Assembly (NCBI RefSeq): GCF_002907375.1
Contig: NZ_MIYK01000001.1
Coordinates: 434,001 to 498,000 of the forward strand
Source of the DNA: Fructilactobacillus lindneri DSM 20690 = JCM 11027
Lineage (GTDB): Bacteria; Bacillota; Bacilli; Lactobacillales; Lactobacillaceae
Length of the DNA: 64,000 nucleotides
Direction: 5' to 3'
Under the pieces are notes generated by a model. The model was not told the DNA's origin. It saw only the letters and a list, made by a program, of their open reading frames with translations, and did not search any database. Position numbers and translations under genes: made by a program. Below are positions 25,822 to 35,143 of this stretch, piece after piece (position 1 is the stretch's first letter; each line of letters starts with the position of its first letter).

Positions 25822-28800
25822 TTATAAACTTTGTGTAGTAAAAGATTGTGACTCTAAAACTTGTAAGATTGCTTCCACTGTATCTAAAGCAGTAAATAAA
25901 GGAACTTCATGAGAAATTGACGCACTTCTAATTTTAGTTCCATCGTCAGCACTATCATGTTCACTTGAAATCGTGTTAACCACCATTTGAATTTTTTTAT
26001 CCATCATTTGTTGTAATAAGTCATCTTTTTCACCTAACTTACCTACTGTAGTTACCGGGATAACTTCCTTTTTAAAGGCTTGCGCAGTTCCATCAGTTGC
26101 TAGAACTTGATATCCAATCTCCCAAAAACGTTTCGCCAATTTACTAGCTTCTGCTTTATCGTTATCCTTAACTGTAAATAATACACGTCCATGATTTGGA
26201 ACATGCAATTTTGCAGCTTCAAAAGCTTTGTACAATGCTTTTGATAAAGTTATATCAGATCCCATCACTTCTCCAGTTGATTTCATTTCAGGACCTAACA
26301 AACTATCAACATCATTAAGTTTTGAAAATGAAAAAACAGGTGCTTTAACGTGAATTAATTTGCTTTCTTTAGCTAATCCTGTTTGATAACCTTGACTTTT
26401 TAATGATTGTCCTAGAATAACTCTAGTAGCAACTTGTGCCATTGGAATTCCAGTAACTTTACTCAAAAATGGAACTGTTCGACTAGCACGAGGGTTAACT
26501 TCAATCACATAAACTTGATTATTGTGTACTACAAATTGAATATTCATCAAGCCAACACAATTCAAATCTAATGCTAACTTTTTGGTATATTCAACAATTT
26601 GATCTTTCACCTGTTGTGAAAAAGTTTGAGCGGGATAAACAGCCATTGAATCACCAGAATGCACCCCAGCACGCTCAATATGTTCCATAATCCCCGGAAT
26701 TAAAACATCTTTGCCATCGCAAATTGCATCAACTTCACATTCTTTTCCATTAAGATATTGGTCAATCAAAACTGGATGATCATTTGAAACTTTTACAGCA
26801 TTTTTCATATAATTTTCCATTTCAGATTGTTTGTTAACAATCTCCATGGCACGACCACCTAAAACATAACTAGGACGGACTACGACGGGATAACCAATTT
26901 TATCAGCAATTTTCAATGCAGTTTCAACATCACTAGCAGTTCCACCAGTTGGTTGTGGTATTTTTAACGATTTAATAACTTTATCAAATTCATCCCGGTC
27001 TTCTGCTCGATTAACATCATCCACACTCGTACCTAAAACTTTTACTCCTTGCTCATCAAGCGGTTCTGCTAGGTTAATTGCAGTTTGTCCACCAAATTGA
27101 ACTACCACTCCTTTAGGCTTTTCCAAATCAATGACATTCATTACTTCTTCAACTGTCAGTGGTTCAAAATATAACTTATCAGAAATTGAGGCATCCGTAG
27201 AAACCGTTTCTGGATTATTGTTCATAATAATGGCTTCATATCCAGCTTTTTTAATTGCCTCAACTGAATGAACCGTTGCGTAATCGAATTCTACCCCTTG
27301 TCCAATTCTAATTGGTCCTGATCCTAACACTAGAACAGAAGGTTTATCAGATTTTTCACTTTCATTCTCATTTTCGTAAGTACTGTAAAAATATGGAGTT
27401 GCTGATTCAAATTCTCCAGCACAGGTGTCAACCATTTTATATACTGGAATTATCCCGTGATTTTTACGAAGATCTCTGACTTCAATAATCGACATATCCC
27501 AAAACTTACCAATTGTCGCATCCGAAAAACCATTTCGTTTGACAATTTTCCAAATATCAACATCTTTAGGCGAATTCTTTAAAGATTGAACAATTTCATA
27601 AATATGCATTAATTTATCTAGAAAGAAAATATGAATGTTAGTCATTTCAGCCAGCTTATCAATGCTATAACCACGCTTAATTGCTTCATACAAATAAAAT
27701 AGTCGATCATCTTGGGCTTTGACTATTCCATCTTCAAGCTCATCTTTACTTAAATCAGCAAGTTCAGGATCGTCTAAATCAGATATATCAATATCCAAAG
27801 ATCGAACTGCTTTTAAAAGTGATCCCTCAACATTTCGGTCAATTGCCATCACTTCTCCAGTCGCTTTCATTTGTGTGCCTAATGTACGATCAGCATTTAC
27901 AAATTTATCAAACGGCCAGCGTGGTATTTTACAAACTACATAATCTAATGCGGGTTCGAATTCTGCATAGGTAGTTTCAGTAACTGGATTCATAATCTCA
28001 TCTAAATTTAGCCCAACTGCAATTTTAGCAGCAATTCGAGCAATTGGATATCCAGTTGCTTTAGAAGCAAGGGCACTAGAACGACTAACACGGGGATTAA
28101 CTTCAATAACATAATATTTATTACTATTAGGATCTAAAGCAAGTTGTACATTACAACCACCTTCAATTTTTAAAGCACGAATAATTTTTAATGCTGCATC
28201 TCGAAGCATTTGAATCTCATCATCTGATAATGTTTGAATTGGTGCAAAAACAATTGAATCACCAGTATGAATACCAACTGGATCAAAATTCTCCATATTA
28301 CATACTACCATGGCATTGTCGTTAGCATCTCGCATTACTTCAAACTCAATTTCTTTTAACCCCGCAATACTTTGTTCAATTAAGACTTGAGTAACTGGGG
28401 ATAAAGATAAACCATTATCAGCAATTTTACGTAATTCCTTTTCATTATCAGCAATTCCTCCTCCAGTTCCCCCCATTGTAAATGCAGGTCTAACAATTAC
28501 TGGATAACCATGTTTACTAGCAAAGGCAACTGCTTGATCAACAGTATTTGCAATCGCAGATTCAGGAACTGGTTGTTTTAAATCACGCATCAATTGACGA
28601 AATTCTTCTCGATCTTCAGCTTTATTAATAGCTTTTAAGTCGGTTCCTAATAATTTGATATTTAATTCATCTAAAATGCCTGAATCTGATAATTCTTTAG
28701 CCATATTTAGGCCTTGTTGTCCCCCTAAGGTAGGGAGAATTGCATCTGGACGTTCTTTTCTTAACACTTGAGATACAAATGGTAGTGTTAATGGTTCAAT

Positions 28801-28995
28801 ATAAACTTCATCCGCCACTTCTTTATCAGTCATGATGGTAGCTGGATTTGAGTTAACTAAAACAACTTCATAACCTAGCTCTCTTAAAGACAAACAAGCT
28901 TGAGTACCAGAATAATCAAATTCAGCTGCTTGACCAACAATAATGGGTCCAGAACCAATCACCATAATTTTTTTTACATCTGTCCGTTTTGGCAT
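25822..28995 (-). CDS. carB: Carbamoyl-phosphate synthase large subunit
   Basis: Makes carbamoyl phosphate from bicarbonate, ammonia and two ATP. The 1057-residue protein has the two duplicated ATP-grasp halves: [20 protein letters not shown] at residue 13 and [20 protein letters not shown] near 558. The C-terminal MGS-like allosteric domain starts at about 930. Its ATG shares one base with the carA stop codon. The PyrR leader upstream of carA suggests the pyrimidine rather than the arginine form. Confidence 0.97.
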   Translation of the reverse strand: MPKRTDVKKIMVIGSGPIIVGQAAEFDYSGTQACLSLRELGYEVVLVNSNPATIMTDKEVADEVYIEPLTLPFVSQVLRKERPDAILPTLGGQQGLNMAKELSDSGILDELNIKLLGTDLKAINKAEDREEFRQLMRDLKQPVPESAIANTVDQAVAFASKHGYPVIVRPAFTMGGTGGGIADNEKELRKIADNGLSLSPVTQVLIEQSIAGLKEIEFEVMRDANDNAMVVCNMENFDPVGIHTGDSIVFAPIQTLSDDEIQMLRDAALKIIRALKIEGGCNVQLALDPNSNKYYVIEVNPRVSRSSALASKATGYPIARIAAKIAVGLNLDEIMNPVTETTYAEFEPALDYVVCKIPRWPFDKFVNADRTLGTQMKATGEVMAIDRNVEGSLLKAVRSLDIDISDLDDPELADLSKDELEDGIVKAQDDRLFYLYEAIKRGYSIDKLAEMTNIHIFFLDKLMHIYEIVQSLKNSPKDVDIWKIVKRNGFSDATIGKFWDMSIIEVRDLRKNHGIIPVYKMVDTCAGEFESATPYFYSTYENENESEKSDKPSVLVLGSGPIRIGQGVEFDYATVHSVEAIKKAGYEAIIMNNNPETVSTDASISDKLYFEPLTVEEVMNVIDLEKPKGVVVQFGGQTAINLAEPLDEQGVKVLGTSVDDVNRAEDRDEFDKVIKSLKIPQPTGGTASDVETALKIADKIGYPVVVRPSYVLGGRAMEIVNKQSEMENYMKNAVKVSNDHPVLIDQYLNGKECEVDAICDGKDVLIPGIMEHIERAGVHSGDSMAVYPAQTFSQQVKDQIVEYTKKLALDLNCVGLMNIQFVVHNNQVYVIEVNPRASRTVPFLSKVTGIPMAQVATRVILGQSLKSQGYQTGLAKESKLIHVKAPVFSFSKLNDVDSLLGPEMKSTGEVMGSDITLSKALYKAFEAAKLHVPNHGRVLFTVKDNDKAEASKLAKRFWEIGYQVLATDGTAQAFKKEVIPVTTVGKLGEKDDLLQQMMDKKIQMVVNTISSEHDSADDGTKIRSASISHEVPLFTALDTVEAILQVLESQSFTTQSL

Positions 28996-30092
28996 TATTC
29001 AATCACCTTTCGAGAATGTTTTGTTTTATTTTCATTCATTAATTTCATAAAATCATCAAACAAATAATCAGCGTCATGAGGACCGGGAGCTGCATCTGGA
29101 TGAAATTGAACTGAAAATGCAGGCTTACCTGGATACTTTAGGCCTTCAACCGTATGATCATTAATTTCTTCCATACTTACTTCCAGCCTTGTAGATGCTA
29201 CAGAATCACGGTTCACTGTATAACCATGATTTTGAGAAGTAAAATCAATTCGTCCAGTTTCAAGATTACGAACTGGATGATTAAACCCGCGGTGACCAAA
29301 TTTCATTTTTGTGGTAGTTGCACCATTGGCGAGTGCAAATAATTGATGGCCCATACAAATTCCAAAAATGGGATATTCCTGTTCAACTTCGCGAATCATT
29401 TTCAATGTTGAATCTGAAATGTTCATTGGATCACCAGGACCATTTGTAAGCATTACTCCATCTGGATCAACCTCTTTTACATCTTGTAAAGTAGTAGTTG
29501 GGGGTAAAACTACGACATCACAATTTCGTTTTGATAATTCACGTAAAATAGAGTATTTTAATCCAAAATCAATTACAACAACGCGGTTGCCAACTGATGG
29601 AGCTGTATAAGCATTATTAGTTGCACTTTCTTTAATTACTTCTGGATCTAATTTTGTTTTATTCAATGTTTCTAAACTATCAGACTTAATTTCATTTAAA
29701 ATAGCTGCTTTCATAGCCCCATGTTCGCGAATATGTTTTGTAATGGCACGAGTATCTATTCCACTAATTCCAGGAATATTTTGTTGAGCTAAATATTCTG
29801 GAAGTGACATTGTCATTCGCCAATTGGCGGTTCTGCGAGCAACTTCACTTACTACTACTCCTTTACAAGTAGGCTTGGTCGATTCTAAATTATCTCGGTT
29901 AATTCCATAATTACCAATGAGGGGATAAGTAAACATTAAGATCTCATTATTATATGATTGATCTGTGATTGATTGTTGATAGCCAGACATTCCAGTATTA
30001 AATACAAGTTCACCGATACATTCTTGGTCTCCACCAAAAGCTTCGCCAGTATATATTTTCCCATCTTCTAATAACAAATATCTTTTCTTCAT
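28995..30092 (-). CDS. carA: Carbamoyl-phosphate synthase small subunit
   Basis: Glutaminase subunit feeding ammonia to CarB. The 365-residue protein has the N-terminal CPSase domain ([24 protein letters not shown]) and the C-terminal class I glutamine amidotransferase with nucleophile Cys in GICMGHQL and the His/Glu region [14 protein letters not shown]. First gene of the operon, preceded by a 270-base leader with two PyrR loops and a terminator. Confidence 0.97.
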   Translation of the reverse strand: MKKRYLLLEDGKIYTGEAFGGDQECIGELVFNTGMSGYQQSITDQSYNNEILMFTYPLIGNYGINRDNLESTKPTCKGVVVSEVARRTANWRMTMSLPEYLAQQNIPGISGIDTRAITKHIREHGAMKAAILNEIKSDSLETLNKTKLDPEVIKESATNNAYTAPSVGNRVVVIDFGLKYSILRELSKRNCDVVVLPPTTTLQDVKEVDPDGVMLTNGPGDPMNISDSTLKMIREVEQEYPIFGICMGHQLFALANGATTTKMKFGHRGFNHPVRNLETGRIDFTSQNHGYTVNRDSVASTRLEVSMEEINDHTVEGLKYPGKPAFSVQFHPDAAPGPHDADYLFDDFMKLMNENKTKHSRKVIE

Positions 30093-30150
30093 TATTTACC
30101 CCTTTTTTATATTATAAAAATGATCTTAACCATCAAAATTATTTTTAAAC

Positions 30151-30188
30151 AAAATAAAAGCTACTTACTAAAGTTTCTAGTAAGTAGC
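30151..30188 (-). terminator. Attenuator terminator in the carA leader
   Basis: Minus-strand stem GCTACTTACTA (30178-30188) / TAGTAAGTAGC (30160-30170), perfect over 11 bases, followed by a T-rich tail. It sits about 60 bases before the carA start and after the PyrR loops, as expected for PyrR attenuation. Confidence 0.85.
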
Positions 30189-30213
30189 CAAATTGATTAT
30201 GTGTTTATTAACT

Positions 30214-30244
30214 CAATTGGTTCCTCACTGGAAACGATTAATTG
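30214..30244 (-). promoter_or_regulatory. PyrR binding loop 2 of the carA leader
   Basis: Minus-strand outer stem CAATT/AATTG, internal loop, inner stem TTTC/GGAA and hexaloop CAGTGA, the CNGNGA loop of PyrR sites. Inner-stem bases differ from the consensus but are compensated on both sides. Confidence 0.8.
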
Positions 30245-30303
30245 AAAATGTAAATTTTTAAATATGTTAATTAACAATAAAGTTCACATATTTTACATAT
30301 TAT

Positions 30304-30344
30304 AAAGCTTGTCAATCTCTCAGGATTGATTTAAAGTACGCTTT
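30304..30344 (-). promoter_or_regulatory. PyrR binding loop 1 of the carA leader
   Basis: Minus-strand AATCCTGAGAGATT matches the PyrR consensus ARUCCNGNGAGGYU at 13 of 14 positions. An outer AAAGC/GCTTT stem and a purine-rich internal loop complete the usual shape. Between loops 1 and 2 an AT-rich hairpin (30248-30298) can form. Confidence 0.85.
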
Positions 30345-30361
30345 TGCTTAATCTATTCTTA

Positions 30362-30390
30362 ATAATAAGGAAGCAAAGTAAAAATGTCAA
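30362..30390 (-). promoter_or_regulatory. Promoter of carAB
   Basis: Perfect -35 TTGACA (30385-30390) and -10 TATTAT (30362-30367), 17-base spacer. It starts a leader of about 260 bases. The 337-base gap between carA and the M20 gene is fully taken up by this promoter and the PyrR leader. Confidence 0.85.
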
Positions 30391-30429
30391 GAATCATCAA
30401 ATAAGTTTATAAAAATCCCAGAAAACTAG

Positions 30430-31584
30430 TTAATTTGTTTTAGAAAAATAATTCAAAATCAAGTTTTTATAAATTTCAATTGTACCTAAATAACTACTAA
30501 TTGTAGTATGCTCGTTTATTTGATGGGATGATCCTTCTTTATCTGGACCTAGTAAAAGCACAGGCATTTGAGGATTAGTTTGTACAAATACACTAGCATC
30601 ACTAGCTCCATTATCAACAATTAATTTAATATCTCGATTCTGATAAACAGCATTAGAAATAGCGAAAGCACTTTGAATAAAATTATCACTTTGAGAAGTA
30701 TAAATTGAATAAAAATTGTGTAAAAGTTCAAATTTTAATTGATAATCTGTTTGCTTATTAATCTTAGCGATTTGTTGCTTCAATAATGCTATTACCTGTT
30801 TATTATTAAAACTAGGTGTTGGGCGCACATTTCCAAGTAAAGAAGCCTCTGCTGGAATAGTATTAATTTGATTGCCACCTTCAATGACCGTTATACTATG
30901 TTGAACATTACCTAAAACAGTATCTTTAGCAACATTATTAAATATATTTTTTTCAGTATTGATGAAGGTCACTAATCCCTGAATTGCATTTAAGCCTAAT
31001 GCTGGTGTAGAACTGTGAACTGATTTACCACTACTTTTTATTCGATAATTCAAACTACCAGAATGTGCATAAGTAATATTTCCATCAGTTGCCTCACCAA
31101 CTACCAAAGCATCTAAATCTTTAATTAACTCTTCTGGGATCTGATAAGCACCAGGTGCACCAAATTCTTCTCCAACTGTCATAATCATTCTGACTTTACC
31201 ATCAGGCACTTGATTAGTTTCAACTAGTTCGATTAAGGAAATAATTTCAGCAGCTAAACCACTTTTCATATCAGCTGCCCCGCGTCCATATAAACGATTA
31301 CCTTCAATTGTTCCAGAAAACGGTGGAAAATACCAATCATTCTCATTTACAACTGCTACAGTATCTGCATGCCCGGTAAATCCAAGAACTCGATTATTAT
31401 TTTTACCAATTTCAACAATCAAATTAGCTCTTTGATCATTATCATTTAAAGGTATAATTTTACTTTTTATTCCATACTCTTGTAATAAATTGGAAAAATA
31501 TTTAGCAATTGCAAGTTCATTACCATTAATAGATTTAATTCGAACTAAATCTTGTAAAATTTTTATCTTTTTAGTTTTTTCCAA
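30430..31584 (-). CDS. M20 family metallohydrolase (ArgE/DapE-type deacylase)
   Basis: A 384-residue two-zinc amidohydrolase/peptidase: GHADTV near residue 70, GRGAADMKSG near 98, GEEFGAPGA near 133, and the C-terminal metal-ligand His in SHQINEH. The substrate is not determined by sequence; N-acyl amino acid or dipeptide-like compounds are typical. It lies 13 bp after metQ under the methionine T-box, which suggests a methionine-containing substrate. No terminator is obvious before the carA promoter. Confidence 0.85.
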   Translation of the reverse strand: MEKTKKIKILQDLVRIKSINGNELAIAKYFSNLLQEYGIKSKIIPLNDNDQRANLIVEIGKNNNRVLGFTGHADTVAVVNENDWYFPPFSGTIEGNRLYGRGAADMKSGLAAEIISLIELVETNQVPDGKVRMIMTVGEEFGAPGAYQIPEELIKDLDALVVGEATDGNITYAHSGSLNYRIKSSGKSVHSSTPALGLNAIQGLVTFINTEKNIFNNVAKDTVLGNVQHSITVIEGGNQINTIPAEASLLGNVRPTPSFNNKQVIALLKQQIAKINKQTDYQLKFELLHNFYSIYTSQSDNFIQSAFAISNAVYQNRDIKLIVDNGASDASVFVQTNPQMPVLLLGPDKEGSSHQINEHTTISSYLGTIEIYKNLILNYFSKTN

Positions 31585-31597
31585 AATATTTCCTCCT

Positions 31598-32440
31598 CTA
31601 TTTAAGTTTCAAGTCCCAAGCTGGAAGCTGATTTACCCCTGATACTCGTTTGATTACTTTGGCGGTTTCAGGTGATTGATATGCTTTTACCAACTCTTTG
31701 ACATTCTTGTCATTACGATTTTCTTTATTTGCTGCAATAAAATTAATCCATTTATGAGAGTCCTTTTTTAAAGGTTCGGTAAAAATTGCTTTTTTAGGAT
31801 TCAAATTAACAGTTTGAGCGTAATTACCGTTGACAATTGCTGCTCCTACGTCATTTAACGATCGTGCAGTTTGACTAGCATCAACTTCTTTAATCTTTAA
31901 ATTTTTATCATTTTTAATAATATCTTTAGTGGTTGCTAAACTTGTATGTGGTTTAATTTTAATCAACCCAGCACTTTGTAATAAAAATAAAGCTCGTGAC
32001 TCATTATTAGCATCGTTAGGAACCGTAATGGTTGCTCCATTAGGAATTTTAGCAATGCTTTGATTTTTATAGGAATAAATTCTCATTGGTTCAATGATTG
32101 TATCACCAACTGAAACAATGTTAGTATGATTTTTTTGATTCCAGATATCTAGGAAAGGATAATTTTGAAATGCATTTACATCAATATTATTACTAGATAA
32201 TGCAGCATTTGGCTGACTATAGTCAGTAAATCTTTGAAATTTAACTCGAAGGCCATATCTTTTTTTAGCAGTTTGAGCAACTGAGTCCCAAATTTCTTGT
32301 TCTGATTTTGATCCAGCCATAATTCCGACTGTAATCGTATTTTTATTTTGAGCTGCTTGTTTGCCAAAGCTTAAATAACCTAAAAAAATTAAAATAACTA
32401 ATAATCCAATTCCAATTACATATTTCTTTTTAATCCTCAT
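31598..32440 (-). CDS. metQ: MetQ-like methionine-binding protein (NlpA family), without a lipobox
   Basis: Substrate-binding component of a methionine ABC importer. The product is 280 residues from the ATG at 32440 (MRIKKKYVIGIG). Family features are TITVGIMAGSKSEQEIWDSV, VNAFQNYPFLD, ATITVPNDANNESRALFLLQSAGLIK and NYAQ. A hydrophobic N-terminal helix (res 7-25) is not followed by a lipobox Cys, so the protein seems anchored by the helix itself, which is unusual for MetQ. A longer reading from 32512 would run through the T-box terminator and is rejected. No metN or metI gene is nearby. Confidence 0.88.
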   Translation of the reverse strand: MRIKKKYVIGIGLLVILIFLGYLSFGKQAAQNKNTITVGIMAGSKSEQEIWDSVAQTAKKRYGLRVKFQRFTDYSQPNAALSSNNIDVNAFQNYPFLDIWNQKNHTNIVSVGDTIIEPMRIYSYKNQSIAKIPNGATITVPNDANNESRALFLLQSAGLIKIKPHTSLATTKDIIKNDKNLKIKEVDASQTARSLNDVGAAIVNGNYAQTVNLNPKKAIFTEPLKKDSHKWINFIAANKENRNDKNVKELVKAYQSPETAKVIKRVSGVNQLPAWDLKLK

Positions 32441-32463
32441 AATTTTACCTGCTTTCGTTCTAT

Positions 32464-32745
32464 AAAAAAACACCCGCCCTTTATAAAAGGACGGATGTTT
32501 CCGCGTTACCACCTAAATTCATTAATTTATCACTAAATTAATCTCAGTAAGTTACACAAATAAATATATAACCTTGCAGTAGTAACGGCTACAAATCCGT
32601 TATTAGCTCAATCTTCACTAATAAAAACTCCAAGCCCATCTTCTAAATCTTCCAGCCATCTCTTTTCACCATATTGAGACTCTCTAAGACATTCCAATTT
32701 ATACTCAACTTTTCCGTTTATTTTATTTAACTGTTTATTTCTTAT
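32464..32745 (-). promoter_or_regulatory. Methionine T-box riboswitch upstream of metQ
   Basis: The leader carries the T-box sequence AGGTGGTAACGCGG (32501-32514) and a terminator with a T7 tail (32464-32500). Stem III (AATAACGG/CCGTTACT) and stem I are also present. The specifier region reads AAGATGGGC with ATG at 32637-32639, consistent with sensing uncharged tRNA-Met. Binding should prevent termination and switch on metQ and the M20 gene when methionine is short. Confidence 0.9.
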
Positions 32746-32753
32746 TTGAAATT

Positions 32754-32782
32754 AATATATAACTATTTAAAAAAGCTGTCAA
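32754..32782 (-). promoter_or_regulatory. Promoter of the metQ T-box transcript
   Basis: TTGACA (32777-32782) and TATATT (32754-32759) with a 17-base spacer. It lies directly after the pepV stop codon, with no terminator visible between. Confidence 0.85.
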
Positions 32783-32789
32783 CAAAAAT

Positions 32790-34190
32790 TTATTTTGTTA
32801 ATTCAAAAATAGATTGACCATAGATCGACATTGCCAATAATAAATCATTAATTGATTGAAACTCATTAGCCTGATGCATAGTATCTTCTGCTCCAGGAAA
32901 TAATGCTCCAAATGCAACTCCATGCTTCATCATTCTTGCATATGTTCCTCCACCAACAACTTCTGGTTCGGCTGCTTGTTGATCAGTTTGTGATTTATAA
33001 ATGTTCATTAATGTTGTAACTAAGGGATCTGTTGGACTAACAAAATTGGGAACCATATCATCAATTAATTCAACCCTGCCACCATAATAAGCAGTATTAT
33101 CTTGTAACTGTTGCTGGATTTTTTCGACTGTAACACCTTTAGGATATCTAAAATTAGTATTTACCATTCCACCATCTTGAACATCATATCTCATAATACC
33201 AACATTCATAGTTAAATCACCCATAATATCATCAGTATATTTTAACCCAAGTTTATTTGCTCTAGAATCATCTTGCAACTTATCAGCAATGAAACCAATA
33301 AAATTTTCTCCACTTTCATCTAATTCATATTGATGCAAAAATGATGCAAGATAAGTTCCGGCATTAATTCCATTTTTAGGTTCCATCCCATGAGCAGCTT
33401 TACCAACCATTTCTAACTTAAGTTGTTGACCATTAATTTCGTAAGTTCCAGTTACTGGGACGCTTAACAGAAATTTTTCAAAATCAGAAGCAATTTGTTT
33501 GCCGTTTTTAGTATCAATAATTGCCTCAGCATCACGAGGTACCATGTTTTCTTTGATACCAGAATTAAATGATATTAAAGTGTTTTTCCCGGGTAGCTCT
33601 TGACCCTTAAATTCAGTTTCAAAAGTTACATTCCCTTTTTCACCATTTATCAAAGGAAATTCAGCATCTGGTGAAAATCCAAGTTCAGGCGCTGGCTCTA
33701 CTTCAAAATAACGTTTCATACCGGTCCAATTGGTTTCTTCATCAGTTCCAATGATTAATCTAATTTTCAAATTAGGAACGATATTATTGTCTTTTAACAT
33801 TTTTAACCCATAATAAGCGGCCAATGCTGGACCTTTATCATCAGAAGTCCCTCTGCCAACTACATTTCCATCTTCAATGGTCATTTGAAATGGATTAGTA
33901 TCCCAACCTTTTCCAGCAGGAACTGTATCTGCATGACCTAACATTGCAAAATATTTATCACCAGTCCCAAATTCAATATAACCCACAATATTATCAATAT
34001 TTTTAGTTACAAAACCATCTCTTTTAGCAATTGCCAAAAACTTTTCTAAAGCTTTAGCAGGCCCTGGACCTAAAGGAAAATCGTCAGTGCTATGTTCAAT
34101 ATCTCTAGAACTGTCAATTGCTACTAAATCTTTTAAATCTGCTAAATAATCTTTTTCATATTTTTTTGCTTCATTTTTCCAATCAATCAT
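32790..34190 (-). CDS. pepV: Dipeptidase PepV
   Basis: Zn-dependent dipeptidase of the M20 family, releasing amino acids from dipeptides in lactic acid bacteria. The product is 466 residues from the ATG at 34190 (MIDWKNEAKKY), nine bases after AAAGG. An ATG three codons upstream has almost no spacing. Motifs are MLGHADTVPAGKGWD, GRGTSDDKGPALAAYYGL, and IIGTDEETNWTGM with the catalytic Glu pair. The lid-domain insertion spans about 185-380. Confidence 0.95.
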   Translation of the reverse strand: MIDWKNEAKKYEKDYLADLKDLVAIDSSRDIEHSTDDFPLGPGPAKALEKFLAIAKRDGFVTKNIDNIVGYIEFGTGDKYFAMLGHADTVPAGKGWDTNPFQMTIEDGNVVGRGTSDDKGPALAAYYGLKMLKDNNIVPNLKIRLIIGTDEETNWTGMKRYFEVEPAPELGFSPDAEFPLINGEKGNVTFETEFKGQELPGKNTLISFNSGIKENMVPRDAEAIIDTKNGKQIASDFEKFLLSVPVTGTYEINGQQLKLEMVGKAAHGMEPKNGINAGTYLASFLHQYELDESGENFIGFIADKLQDDSRANKLGLKYTDDIMGDLTMNVGIMRYDVQDGGMVNTNFRYPKGVTVEKIQQQLQDNTAYYGGRVELIDDMVPNFVSPTDPLVTTLMNIYKSQTDQQAAEPEVVGGGTYARMMKHGVAFGALFPGAEDTMHQANEFQSINDLLLAMSIYGQSIFELTK

Positions 34191-34244
34191 TAATCTCATC
34201 CTTTCAATACATCAATTTTAGCATAAATGAATTTCAGAGCATGA

Positions 34245-34250
34245 TATAAT
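34245..34250 (+). promoter_or_regulatory. Extended -10 promoter of nnrD
   Basis: TGA-TATAAT about 20 bases before the ATG, which has a GAGGTG ribosome binding site. No clear -35 is visible. Confidence 0.55.
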
Positions 34251-34269
34251 GACCTCGAGGTGACGAATA

Positions 34270-35100
34270 ATGAAAGAAATCGAACAATCAATTTTAAAAG
34301 AAACAATTAAGGTCAGATCAAATAATAGTTTTAAAGGAACATATGGAAAAATTGCTCTAGTTGGCGGAAACCAAAACTTTGGCGGTGCAATCATCATGAG
34401 CTCATTAGGTTCAGTATATTCAGGTGCTGGATTAACAACTACACTAACTGACAAAAATAATCAATCAAGTTTGCATTCCTGGCTTCCGGAAGCCATGTTT
34501 GCTGATTATAAAAATACTACTGAAATGATTAAATTGCTTGAGAACATGGATGTAATTACAATTGGTACCGGATTAGGAACAGATGAAAATGGTTTGACGA
34601 TTCTAAAAACAGTTCTTAAAACTGTGAAACCAAATCAAATTTTAATTATTGATGGTTCTGCAATTGATTTAATTGCAAAATATCAGCTACAACTTCCAAA
34701 AGCAAAATTAATTTTCACACCACATCAAATGGAATGGCAACGTTTATCTGGTATTAAAATTAAAGATCAAACAGAAAAAAATAATTTGATTGCCTATAAA
34801 AAATTATTTAAAAATTCAATTGTAATAGTCAAATCTCATCGAACTCAAATTTATACTAAAAATGGGGTATATCAAAATACTACTGGTACCCCTGCCCAAG
34901 CAACTGGTGGAATGGGAGATACATTAGCAGGAATCATTGGTGGATTCGTTGCACAATTTAAAGATACAGAAAATGCAGTTTTAGCGGCTGTTTATACTCA
35001 TAGTGCAATTGCTGATATTTTAGCAAAAAAACAATATGTTGTATTACCACATCAGATTTCAGAATTTTTACCCAAATTTATGAAAGATAATGAAGCTTAA
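34270..35100 (+). CDS. nnrD: ADP-dependent NAD(P)H-hydrate dehydratase
   Basis: Repairs damaged hydrated NAD(P)H. The 276-residue ribokinase-like protein has GKIALVGGNQNFGGAIIMSS near residue 26, the LIFTPHQMEWQRL segment, and the nucleotide-site motif TGGMGDTLAGIIGGF near 215-230. The epimerase partner domain (NnrE) is not fused and not nearby. It is monocistronic, with an excellent terminator after it. Confidence 0.92.
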   Translation: MKEIEQSILKETIKVRSNNSFKGTYGKIALVGGNQNFGGAIIMSSLGSVYSGAGLTTTLTDKNNQSSLHSWLPEAMFADYKNTTEMIKLLENMDVITIGTGLGTDENGLTILKTVLKTVKPNQILIIDGSAIDLIAKYQLQLPKAKLIFTPHQMEWQRLSGIKIKDQTEKNNLIAYKKLFKNSIVIVKSHRTQIYTKNGVYQNTTGTPAQATGGMGDTLAGIIGGFVAQFKDTENAVLAAVYTHSAIADILAKKQYVVLPHQISEFLPKFMKDNEA

Positions 35101-35134
35101 AAAGAGTTGAAACCAATTGGTTTCAACTCTTTTT
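35099..35134. terminator. Bidirectional terminator between nnrD and the flippase gene
   Basis: Sixteen-base perfect arms (35099-35114 and 35119-35134) around an AATT loop, with A5/T5 ends. It starts within the nnrD stop codon. Confidence 0.92.
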
Positions 35135-35143
35135 ATTATAACT

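Noticed and set aside
32441-32512. Longer start for metQ at 32512 adding 24 residues
   Set aside because: The extension runs through the T-box terminator hairpin; the ATG at 32440 begins a normal signal/anchor helix.
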